DNA of 64,000 bases from Cafeteria roenbergensis (taxonomy: Eukaryota; Sar; Bigyra; Bicosoecida; Cafeteriaceae): contig VLTN01000001.1 of the NCBI GenBank assembly GCA_008330645.1, forward strand, positions 682,001-746,000, read 5' to 3'. Shown here piece by piece: positions 1-8,305 of this stretch (position 1 is the first letter of the stretch; every line of letters starts with the position of its first letter). Below the pieces are notes generated by a model. It saw only the letters and a list, made by a program, of their open reading frames with translations, made no database searches and was not told the origin of the DNA. The translations under genes and the position numbers were made by a program.

Positions 1-3000
1 GCTCGCCGTGGAGGCGAGAAGGTTGGACCTGCGCCCTCGACCCCAGCCAGTTCGCGTGGCCTGTCTGCAGTGGACGCAGTCTTGTTCGAGCAGCACAAGC
101 GCAACGCCCTCCGCGCACAGGCGGAGTGCCAAAGCACCTACTTGGAGCTGCTCGAGCACGTGGAGTCGGGCGAGCTCGACATTGGGTTCGTCCACTCGAG
201 CTTGGCATCGCGGCTCGAGCGCGCGGTGCGGAGCGCCAAGACGGAAGTCGAGAGCATGCTTCGCATCAACGAACACTCGGTGGAGGCGCTGCAGCTCGCG
301 TCGGCAGTGTTCTCGTCAATGGTTGGCGACTCCCGCAGGGCTGCCACGCTGGCGCACAGGGCTGCAGTGATTCGGGAGACAACCCACAAAGCCCGGTCCA
401 AGCGGTTGGACGACATGCCCGTGTTTGCCGTATGCCCGCCAGACGAGGGTGTGGTCCCCGAGGAGTCCAACGCGTGCGTGACAATCTCGATCGACGCTTC
501 GCGGCTGGGCGAGATCACCGAGGCAAATGCCACAGCCCGCTCCATGTTCGGCGCTCCGTTGGTGGGCGCCAACGTTCGCTGCGTCGTGCCCCCTCCCATC
601 GACGACGTCCACGACCTGTTTTTGCGCCTCTACGCTGCGAGTGGGTCCAGCCGGCTGATCGGCAAGACTCGGTACGTCGTGGGGGTGCACGCGCACGGCC
701 ACATCTTCCCGGCCCGGCTTGCTCTCTACGAGCTCCCCCCGACCATCAACGACGCGAAGCCGCGCGTCATGGCAGCCATGCAGCCCGTGCTGTCGTCCCA
801 GGGGTTCCTTGTCATCAGCGATGACCCCGAGGACGGCTTTCGGGTGCGCACGGCGTGCGCCAAGACCCACGAGTTCTTTGGAAGCAGCCACTCGGATCTG
901 GAGGCGTTCGCGCTGGAGGCGGGCGAAGTGTTTCCCGCCCTTGTGATGGGCGTTCGGTCCGCACAAGCAGCAGCTGCGCAGGCGCACGAGCTCGGAGCAT
1001 TCGAAGCCCACCGCTCGGCGCTCCTGGCGAGCGGGCCCGCGCCTCCCAGACGCGCTCGGAGGACCAGCATGCTTGGAAAAGGCATCGCAATGCACGGCAC
1101 CGACGCCACCAGCCGCGCTCGCCGCCCTGTCAACGCCCTGGGCTCTGGCCGCTTCCTGGCCGGTGGCGCAGCGGCGGGCGTAGGGCTCGCGCCTGTGGCG
1201 GAGGAAGACGGGCAGGGCGCCGCAGCAGCCGAGGGCGACGGCCAGGGGCTGGCACGGTCGCAAAGCCACCTGGCTTTGCCAACCGCGCCTGCAGACGGGC
1301 AAGCTGAGAGCACGACGCCCGCCAAGACCACGCCGCTGCGCCGAAGCTCCAGCATGCTCGTCCCGCAGCTCGGGCCGGTCTCCCAAGGCGGCAGGGCCGG
1401 AGCCGACAAGGCATCGGCGGCCAGCCGCATGCGAGCTGCATCTGATGCCTCTCTCATCATGACTCCGATTTCCGGCCGCGGAAAAGACCGCATGTCGTTC
1501 TTCCGTAGAGCAGTCATCGCTTCCTCGATCATCAGGCTTGCAATCCAGCGAACTGAGCTGGCAGCGGTGAGGGACCACCACTTGGCCGCCCACCCGAGGA
1601 GCAGCCCGACCGCCGGGAAGCGAGCCTCGTTCTCGGACGGAGCAGGACCTGAGTCTGGGCTCAGTCAGCTCATGACGCACGAGCCCCCAAAGCGCGTGGG
1701 GCGGGCAGGGTCGGTCATGTCGTCCAAGATCGGATCCGTGATGACCAAGTCCCGCCTCAAGCCACCCCCCGCGCCGCAGGACTCGACAGCAGCCCTGCCC
1801 TCCGCTTTGCGCTCGGCACTAACGACACCGTTCAAGTGCCGAATGAACGCGCCTCCACCCAGTCGCTTTTCCACAGACGTTGTCAGCAACGCGGACGAGG
1901 TGAGCAGCCTGGGGGAAGACGGGCTGGACTTTAGCGGGCAGGGGCAAGGCCAGGTGAGCGGCATGTCTGTTGCAGACGACGACAGCACGCCATCGACGCA
2001 AGTCCGGGTCCGAGCCTTCTTGTTGCCTCGCCCGCCAGGCGCGGTCAACGGCGGCATTGTCCTAGCTTGGTCGGAAGTGAAGCTTCAGCGGCACATGGAG
2101 GGGTTCGGGTCGAAGCACTCGTTGGCCATCACTGACGCCGGACGATGGGGAAAGGTCAAGACTGCGGCCAAGCAGCAGCAGGTACTCTCCAAGTGGCAAG
2201 GGTCGAAGGCTGGCAGCAGGGCTGCAAGTCGCGCCGGGAGCAAGGCCGGGTCTATCGGCGAACGCCCAACGCTGAAGTCAAGCGTGTCACTGGCCGTTAT
2301 GCAGCCAGCAGCCGCAAGGACTACCACAAACGCGTCCGAGGGCGGCGGTCGCGACGGGCTGCACCCGTCGAAGCGCATCGTAGCCAAAACCGGGGAGAGA
2401 ATCAAGAACGAGCTGATGCAGACACTCCAGAGCATGGCGACTCGGGACAGCAAGGGTCTCCAGAAGGCAAGACAGCTCCTATTGGTCTCGTCGCTGCTGC
2501 TGCTGCTGGTAGGGGGAGGAATTCTGGCAGTCTTCGCCTTCTGGAGAGCGCGGGCGCTCGACAACGCAATCGCTGTCGTCGAGCTCTCGAGTCTGGTGCA
2601 GGCTGTCTCAGACGCAGCTCACGAGAGCGGGCTCCTCCTTGGGCTGTTTTTGGCGTCGCGAGCAGCGTCGGCTGGCATGTCGAGCGGAGTCATTGCCAAG
2701 ACGCCCGTCGCCGAGCTGGCCGCCGCGGCCCAGGCAGCTGGCGGAGCTTTCGATCCCGAGGAGCATGCCCAATGGCCCCAGGTCGTCAATTTTTCGCTCG
2801 TGGCTCAGGAGACCAAAGACCTTCCCGAGCTGCTGCACGCTGTTTCAACCACCAGCCTGGCGGCTGTCAGAATTGCGAGCCCCTCAATGGCTGCAGCATT
2901 TGCTTCCGCCACCATCGTGGAGATCGGGTCCGTGCCCGACCACAGCACAGCCAGCGTGGCGGAGGCGACGGTTGGCACGGAGCCAAATGCGCTCGCAGGC

Positions 3001-5592
3001 GTCGACGAGATGCCAGCTGTTAGCATCCTGGATGCGGTGGCAGCAATCGTGGATGCCTCCCGCGCTGTCAGAGATGCCCTGGCCGAGGTTCCGGGGCTCC
3101 TCCAGGGGGAAGCCGCGCCTGCCGTGCTGGATGCCAGCGCAGGGGTCTCGTCAGCCGCTGCTGCCGCGCTTCAGACGCTGGCGAACCCGGCGGCGTTTCA
3201 GGCCATCCAGCACAACCGCACCATTGCGCGCCTTATCGGCGCTTCGGATTCGGCCTTTTCTGTCGCCATCGACGCGCAAGACGAAACTGTTTGGTTCCAG
3301 TTCGTGGGCGGGGTCAGCGTTCTTGGCAGTCTGCTCTTGCTCACGACACTGGCAGCCATCGCTGCGACTCGGGCAGTCTACTTCGAGGAGACGTCGATCT
3401 TGCGCCTGATGTACCTGCTGCCCGCACAGCTCATCGTGCCACTCAAGGGGCGCGCGGCCGCCGCGCTGGCCGACCATCGCCGTCGGCTGCAGTCGTTTGC
3501 CGCCGCGGACAAGGACAAGAGCGGCGGCCTTGGACTGCAGGAGGACGAAGACGAAGCGGGCGCAGCTGAAGACGCCGCCATCGACGTCGGGGTTGACTGC
3601 GATGGCGATGGCATGTCCGAGGCGGAAGGGTCTGTACTTGGCTCGCGCCCCGGGTCGGCCCGAGGCTTCACGACGGCCTCCAAGAGCTCACATCGCCACC
3701 ACGATCCAATTCTAGGACAAGCTCTGGCCTCTGCGGCAACTGATGGGATGACGAAGTCTGTGCGAAAAGCTGAGGCGAGGTGGCAGCAGGCGCTTCGAGA
3801 CTACGTCGCCGAGCGGTTCTCCGGGAGGACCTCGCTGGCAATCCGAGTCGCCACCGCCGTGCAGTCAGACGACACACGGCGCAGGTCCCGTGCCAGGACT
3901 AGGCGAAGAGGGCCGCCGAGGCCATCGGCCATCCGGAGCCAAGGCAAGGAGAAACGAAACTCGAGCCTGGAGATGTTCATGCCCGGCTTGGGCATGCTCG
4001 TTGGGGAGGGAGTGCACGTGTCAGACTCGTGGTGCCTTGGCGGCCGCGCGTCGCTGATGGCGATGGTACCAGCGATCTTGGCCATCGGGTGGGCGGTCTT
4101 GGCGACATTTGTGCACTGGAACGCGCTGGGCGCTTTGGCTGAAGCCGCTGGGAGGGCCAGTGTGATCGCTCGGGCGCACACAAGCCTGACCGTGGCAAAC
4201 ACGGCTTGCACAAGGATTTCGGCGACTGCCCTGAGCGAAGACGGCAGGCGCGAGGTGCTGAGTCAGGCATCCAATTCGCTGGCTGTCGTGCAGGCCGCGG
4301 CTCGTCTCCTCATCTTCGGCGGAACGATTGACCTCCGCTCCGTAGCGGAGCTGGGGGCAGGCTCGGCGACAGCCTTCGGCATTCCGGCCTCAGACTTGAG
4401 CTCCGACCTCAACCAGCTGATGAACACGAACTTGTGTCCCCACATCTCCAGCTCCGTGTTCTATGGCGCAATTCCAGAAACGTCGTGCATGGCTGCGCAA
4501 GACGGAATGCTGGCTCGCGGGTTCGTGACGTCTGCCGCTCGCGTGAAGGCAGCCTGCGACGCCTCCATCGACAGCGCGGCGTACCGCACGCGGCTGCTCG
4601 CAGCACTCGAGCAGGACTTGCCCACGTTGGCCCAGGGCGGCGTGCCCGAGTACAACGTGACAGCCACATCGCAAAGGCTGAATCAAGTGCTCGCAAGCGC
4701 CCAAGGGTCGACCCAGGTCAGCATGGGGCTCAACCAGCCGTGGCTCCTGGCTGCCCTCCGAGCGGCCATGCGCATGGCCAGGACAAGCGCGCACGCAGCG
4801 GTGGACGACGCGGCGCAGATGCAGGCAACCATTGCAGGAATCGTTGTGGGTACGTATGCTGTGCTCCTCGTGGTGGGCCTGCTTCCCCGGCTTCGCTGGT
4901 TGAGGCGCGTCATTCGAGCGTCGCGCCTGATGCTCAACGTCATCCCTGGCGAGGCGTTGCTAGCCGTACCCGTCCTTGGCCGGGCAGTGAAGGACCTCAT
5001 CCGAGCGGAGCACATTGAGGCTCTCGAACGCTCGAAGCATGCCTGCTGCCCGCGACTGATGAGCTGCGCGCGGGAGTGGGGCAGGCGGGTGCGCTTCATT
5101 CTGTGCTGCGGCATCTGCGCCTCCGCGACGTCTTCTGGCTCGCAAATGGCGACGCCGGGCCCGGAGTCGGCAGGAAGCGGCGCTTCAGGCTACCGCATGC
5201 GAGTGCTCAGCGATGACCAGCGGGCCGTGCTCAAGGCAGCGGAAGGCAAGAGCCAGGGTGTCGCGGTTTCTGCCTCGGCAGTCAGTATGCAGTCCTCTCC
5301 CGTGATGAATGCGTCCGAAGTCGACCAGGAGCGGACCCTGTCCAAGTCCTCGTTGCCGGATTTGGACCGAGTCAAGGGTCGGCCGCCCCCGCCGCCGTCC
5401 TCGGGCGGGTCCAACCGAAGCAACACCCGGGGCTCCCTCGGACGCCCTATACCCCCAGCCAAGCCCCTGCGCATTCCCCGCGACACGGGCGGCGCAGGCT
5501 CGGCGAGGTCGCCGCTTCGCCGCGAGCACTCCTCCACGGAGGCGGTCGATGCTGACTCCGCGGGGGCGGACCTGGCTCCTCTGCTCGAGTGA
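1..5592 (+). CDS. TmcB/TmcC-like PAS-domain multi-pass membrane protein (5' partial)
   Basis: The reading frame is open from base 1 to the stop at 5592 (1,863 codons) with no convincing ATG near the left edge, so the N-terminus lies outside the window. An N-terminal helical region and a PAS-like segment (about residues 160-270) resemble the 'tiny macrocysts' TmcB/TmcC family found in ciliates, oomycetes and other protists. Four hydrophobic helices are visible near residues 826-848, 1100-1126, 1351-1375 and 1612-1635, separated by two large Ala-rich, probably extracytoplasmic loops. After the second helix are two acidic stretches shaped like EF-hand loops (DKDKSGGLGLQE near residue 1170 and DCDGDGMSEAEG shortly after). 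Ser/Arg/Pro-rich linkers and a Pro-rich C-tail look disordered. The family is thought to act in sensing or signalling at the plasma membrane; the ligand is unknown. Family assignment is from remembered sequence style, not a search. Confidence 0.7.
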   Translation, partial: ARRGGEKVGPAPSTPASSRGLSAVDAVLFEQHKRNALRAQAECQSTYLELLEHVESGELDIGFVHSSLASRLERAVRSAKTEVESMLRINEHSVEALQLASAVFSSMVGDSRRAATLAHRAAVIRETTHKARSKRLDDMPVFAVCPPDEGVVPEESNACVTISIDASRLGEITEANATARSMFGAPLVGANVRCVVPPPIDDVHDLFLRLYAASGSSRLIGKTRYVVGVHAHGHIFPARLALYELPPTINDAKPRVMAAMQPVLSSQGFLVISDDPEDGFRVRTACAKTHEFFGSSHSDLEAFALEAGEVFPALVMGVRSAQAAAAQAHELGAFEAHRSALLASGPAPPRRARRTSMLGKGIAMHGTDATSRARRPVNALGSGRFLAGGAAAGVGLAPVAEEDGQGAAAAEGDGQGLARSQSHLALPTAPADGQAESTTPAKTTPLRRSSSMLVPQLGPVSQGGRAGADKASAASRMRAASDASLIMTPISGRGKDRMSFFRRAVIASSIIRLAIQRTELAAVRDHHLAAHPRSSPTAGKRASFSDGAGPESGLSQLMTHEPPKRVGRAGSVMSSKIGSVMTKSRLKPPPAPQDSTAALPSALRSALTTPFKCRMNAPPPSRFSTDVVSNADEVSSLGEDGLDFSGQGQGQVSGMSVADDDSTPSTQVRVRAFLLPRPPGAVNGGIVLAWSEVKLQRHMEGFGSKHSLAITDAGRWGKVKTAAKQQQVLSKWQGSKAGSRAASRAGSKAGSIGERPTLKSSVSLAVMQPAAARTTTNASEGGGRDGLHPSKRIVAKTGERIKNELMQTLQSMATRDSKGLQKARQLLLVSSLLLLLVGGGILAVFAFWRARALDNAIAVVELSSLVQAVSDAAHESGLLLGLFLASRAASAGMSSGVIAKTPVAELAAAAQAAGGAFDPEEHAQWPQVVNFSLVAQETKDLPELLHAVSTTSLAAVRIASPSMAAAFASATIVEIGSVPDHSTASVAEATVGTEPNALAGVDEMPAVSILDAVAAIVDASRAVRDALAEVPGLLQGEAAPAVLDASAGVSSAAAAALQTLANPAAFQAIQHNRTIARLIGASDSAFSVAIDAQDETVWFQFVGGVSVLGSLLLLTTLAAIAATRAVYFEETSILRLMYLLPAQLIVPLKGRAAAALADHRRRLQSFAAADKDKSGGLGLQEDEDEAGAAEDAAIDVGVDCDGDGMSEAEGSVLGSRPGSARGFTTASKSSHRHHDPILGQALASAATDGMTKSVRKAEARWQQALRDYVAERFSGRTSLAIRVATAVQSDDTRRRSRARTRRRGPPRPSAIRSQGKEKRNSSLEMFMPGLGMLVGEGVHVSDSWCLGGRASLMAMVPAILAIGWAVLATFVHWNALGALAEAAGRASVIARAHTSLTVANTACTRISATALSEDGRREVLSQASNSLAVVQAAARLLIFGGTIDLRSVAELGAGSATAFGIPASDLSSDLNQLMNTNLCPHISSSVFYGAIPETSCMAAQDGMLARGFVTSAARVKAACDASIDSAAYRTRLLAALEQDLPTLAQGGVPEYNVTATSQRLNQVLASAQGSTQVSMGLNQPWLLAALRAAMRMARTSAHAAVDDAAQMQATIAGIVVGTYAVLLVVGLLPRLRWLRRVIRASRLMLNVIPGEALLAVPVLGRAVKDLIRAEHIEALERSKHACCPRLMSCAREWGRRVRFILCCGICASATSSGSQMATPGPESAGSGASGYRMRVLSDDQRAVLKAAEGKSQGVAVSASAVSMQSSPVMNASEVDQERTLSKSSLPDLDRVKGRPPPPPSSGGSNRSNTRGSLGRPIPPAKPLRIPRDTGGAGSARSPLRREHSSTEAVDADSAGADLAPLLE

Positions 5593-5792
5593 CCGACAGA
5601 TGGGTGACAAGTCACTGCGTGTGTGCACGCGAGTTTGCGCGAGGCTGCTCCCCCATTGCGTGTTGGGCGTCTGCTGCTGCGCAAAAGGCACACCAGCGAC
5701 CGAGGCAACCGACGTTCGTTCGACCGCCGAACGCGCACACGCAAGAGCACCGCCGTAGTGCCCGTATGACAAAATATGCTTGGCGGACGTCC

Positions 5793-6291
5793 TCAGGACT
5801 GCTTGGATTCAGCCTCCTCTGTGGCGTGCTGGCCGAACGTTGAGCGCGCCAGCGCCTGCCAGGTTGGCCTCGTGGCTGCAACGGACTGAGTCTGCGAGCA
5901 CGAGGGGAGACAACCACTCGAGCACAGGCACACAGGAATGTCTTCTGGCCCCGTCCCGGCAGTCGTGGGCGAGAGCAGGCGGGCGCCGCGGTTGGCAACG
6001 GCAGAACTGCCAAACCGCTCACCAATCCGATGAGCCTGTCCAAGTTGTCGTTGAGCGAGCCAAAGTTCATGGCGGCGTCCTGGGCAAGGGTATTTATGTC
6101 CTGCAAAAGTTCCAGCCGCTCCTGGCGGAACGCAGCCTGCGCGCGCGTGGCCAAAGCGCCGTGAGGGGGACGCCACGGTTGCGGTGCGCAAGGGCGATGT
6201 TGCCTTGCGGGCGCGCGCTGGCCCTTGCCGGTCGCACCGTGTGCTCCGCGTACTCTCTTTCGCGGTCTGCGGCGGCGCTGCTGGACGCCAT
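5793..6291 (-). CDS. DAD1: DASH/Dam1 complex subunit Dad1-like protein (3 exons, 88 aa)
   Basis: A spliced gene invisible as a single open frame. Exon 1 is 6291-6238 (18 codons, starts MASSSAAADRE), exon 2 is 6136-6023 (38 codons) and exon 3 is 5891-5793 (32 codons plus TGA). Both introns are phase 0; donors are GTGCGA and GTGAGC, acceptors GCGCAG and CTCGCAG. The product keeps the Dad1 pattern: QERLELLQDIN in the first helix, then LNDNLDRLIGL, then a short C-terminal helix with SV and W (TQSVAATRPTW). The length is close to the usual 90-100 residues of Dad1. Dad1 is a core subunit of the ring-forming DASH/Dam1 complex, which couples kinetochores to microtubule ends. The gene is convergent with the PAS protein gene (200 bp gap) and starts about 60 bp from a CTTACAG inverted-repeat island. 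Exon structure is well supported by phase; orthology needs a profile search. Confidence 0.65.
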
Positions 6292-6344
6292 TGCGGTGCG
6301 GCTGTGCGCTTTGGCTGGCGGCCAGGGGCTCTGGAAGTACATAA

Positions 6345-7075
6345 TCTTGACCTTACAGCCAAATACCGTTTTGTAAGGCTTAAATATTAGTGTTGACACA
6401 AGCGACTCGGATTCTGCTGCCGCAGCTGTAAGCTTTCGAGCTCTGCTGGGCAGCTCGAAATCTGAACGCAGTGCTGCTGGTCCCCCAGGAGCTTTGTCGG
6501 GCGAAAGCCGGCTGCAAGTAGCACGTGTGAACGATTTGACGCGATGGGCATGGGTGTGGCCGACGCGCCCGTGCCGAGGCGTGAGATCGTTGCGGATGCT
6601 GTCGAGTCCGCGCAAAGCACCGCATGGACCTCCGCAGCACTAAGGAGCCTTGCATCCATGTGGCGGGATGCATCAAGGAGAAGCTCATAGCACGGGTGGT
6701 CCGCGTCGCGCCGCGCGGCGACGATAAACTGAAGGAATGAGCAAGCCGAAGCACGGCTCGCGCCTTCCAGCCCGGCGCAAAGGCCATCCTCCACCGGCTC
6801 GTGGTCAGGCAGACTTGCCGAGACCCATGCTGCGGTTCGGGCGCGAAATCGTCACCCCAAGGCCATGCTAGGGCACGGGGAGCAGCCGTAAGGTATGCCG
6901 GCAGAAAAGCTTACAACGCCTGTCTGTAACCCTTACAGTGGCCGAAAAATTGTTAACTTTTGCTAACAAAAATTTGGACTCTGCCAGGCTTACAGAGGTC
7001 TCTGTAAGGGTTACAGATGCTCTGTAAGCCTTACAACCTTACCGTAAGGCTCTGTAACCCTTACAGAGCATATGT
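6345..7075. repeat. Less GC-rich island with many CTTACAG/CTGTAAG inverted repeats
   Basis: This stretch is visibly richer in A/T than its surroundings and is bounded by related inverted repeats. Left side: CCTTACA at 6352-6358 faces TGTAAGG at 6372-6378. Right side: CTGTAACCCTTACAG at 6924-6938, its reverse complement CTGTAAGGGTTACAG at 7002-7016, CTGTAAGCCTTACAA at 7022-7036 and CTGTAACCCTTACAG again at 7052-7066. A perfect 9-bp arm pair CTTACAGAG/CTCTGTAAG lies at 6989-6997 and 7000-7008. A separate stem TTGTTAAC-TTTT-GCTAACAA lies at about 6950-6969. It could be the ends of a short mobile element, a promoter or replication element for the adjacent genes, or a structured RNA; the sequence alone does not decide. 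Confidence 0.7.
6387..6794 (-). CDS. Uncertain open frame inside the repeat island
   Basis: A minus-strand frame is open for about 136 codons to the stop at 6387 and continues upstream to about 6855, but has no ATG start. Its amino-acid composition is balanced rather than Ala/Arg-rich, which is why it is listed. The plus strand has a rival, shorter open frame starting with ATG at 6544, so neither strand is clearly coding. It lies between the left and right CTTACAG repeat clusters and could be a decayed gene of a mobile element or chance. No family was recognised. Confidence 0.15.
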   Translation of the reverse strand: MEDGLCAGLEGASRASACSFLQFIVAARRDADHPCYELLLDASRHMDARLLSAAEVHAVLCADSTASATISRLGTGASATPMPIASNRSHVLLAAGFRPTKLLGDQQHCVQISSCPAELESLQLRQQNPSRLCQH

Positions 7076-7466
7076 ACTTCCAAGCCCCCAGACCGGCGGA
7101 CTTGCTGTGCAGAGCGCCCTGCTTGCTGCCTCGGAGTTGGCTTGGGGGACACACGCCCATTCGAAAGCACACAACCAGTCCTAGCTATCACGAATCGCTT
7201 CAGTGCCATTGCGTTCACGAATGGCTCATGCGCGCACAGCACGGCCCCAGCAGCCGAGGGCGGTCGCTGCCAGAGCAGCGTGCTTGCTCTGCTGGCAGCC
7301 GGAGATGCATGGGCTGGCGCGAACGGAGGGCCTGCAGCCCGGGGGTGCGACGGCCCGCCGCTCTAGCAGCGACGAACGCGTGCGCAGGCCACCTTTTCTT
7401 CAATCGCGGGGCACGGCTGTTGCGCGTGCACCGCGCGCCCGTCCGGCGGCGGCATTCGCTGCCTGC
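7076..7466. other. Intergenic stretch, nothing recognised
   Basis: Between the CTTACAG repeat island and the stop codon of the Cys/His gene. Short open frames exist on both strands (for example plus strand 7142-7366), but none has a recognisable family, splice support or convincing composition. Confidence 0.4.
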
Positions 7467-8155
7467 CTAGCCCCTTCCCCTGCCGCGCCCTCTGCCCCGC
7501 CCCGCACCCCTTCCGGCGGGCAAGGCGGGGTTAACGACCCGCTGCGTCGCCATGGCCATCTCCACCCGCGTCGGTCCCGACGTCACGACCGGCTTGCTCT
7601 GCTCGGAGGCGCGAGCTCGTTCCGCAGCGTGGCTTGCCCCGTGGGGGTGCGCCATGTCCGAGAGGGCCCGCCGCATGAAGGCCGGAGAGTCGCCACACGA
7701 CGCAAAAGAGGGCTCTGTCCCCTCGCCCGGGAAGTCGTTGTTGGCCAGCCTCGGCGCGTCCTCAGCCGGCCGCCCAGTCTCGCGCTCTGGAGCGGCGGCG
7801 TGCCAGGCATCGAGCACGTACAGCTTTTGGTGGGTCGGGCAGTATATGTCATCCTGCAGACGCGCAGGCCAGGGCGCTAGCGTGGGCCGACGCAGATCGG
7901 GACTTCAGGCCAAGGGAGCCGCAAGCGTTGCGCTGCAAACGCAGCCTTGCAGCCGCCGCTCACCTGAGCAGAGACCATCATGCTGCACCCCGAGTGCGCG
8001 CACGCCTGAAACGACATGGCTTTGTATGCCAGAAGGCTCAACAAGCCAGACTCGCGCGACGCGGTGCGCTCCACGGCTTCGTGAATCTCCCCGGCTCCGA
8101 ACGAGCTCGCGATCGCGCCCAGATACGCGCGAGTGTTCTCCGACTCCGCAGCCAT
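7467..8155 (-). CDS. Small protein with a Cys/His metal-site-like motif (2 exons, 192 aa)
   Basis: Exon 1 is 8155-7964 (64 codons from ATG) and exon 2 is 7853-7467 (128 codons plus stop), joined in phase 0 across a 110-bp intron with donor GTGAGC and acceptor CTGCAG. The splice junction falls inside a motif with C52, C57, C69 and H72 (spacing C-x4-C-x11-C-x2-H), which looks like a treble-clef or LIM-half zinc site and supports the join. The first 50 residues are helical, the second half is Ala/Arg/Ser-rich, and the tail ends in Gly-Arg repeats. I do not recognise the family. It is tail-to-head with the NOC4-like gene, 150 bp away on the same strand. Confidence 0.5.
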
Positions 8156-8305
8156 GGGTGCCACAATGCCCAGCTTGCGGCGCGAGAACCTGGCGCCTGG
8201 CCTTGGCTCAGGCCTCAGCGGGGAAGCGGTGAGTGGCGCGCGGGCGGGCCGCGCAAACGAACGCTATTTTTGCGTGTGCAAACATCGGTGGCAGCAAGCA
8301 CGCGC

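Noticed and set aside
6541-6690. Plus-strand open frame (MGMGVADAPVPRREIV...) in the repeat island
   Set aside because: It competes with a longer minus-strand frame and has no family or splice support; both may be chance.
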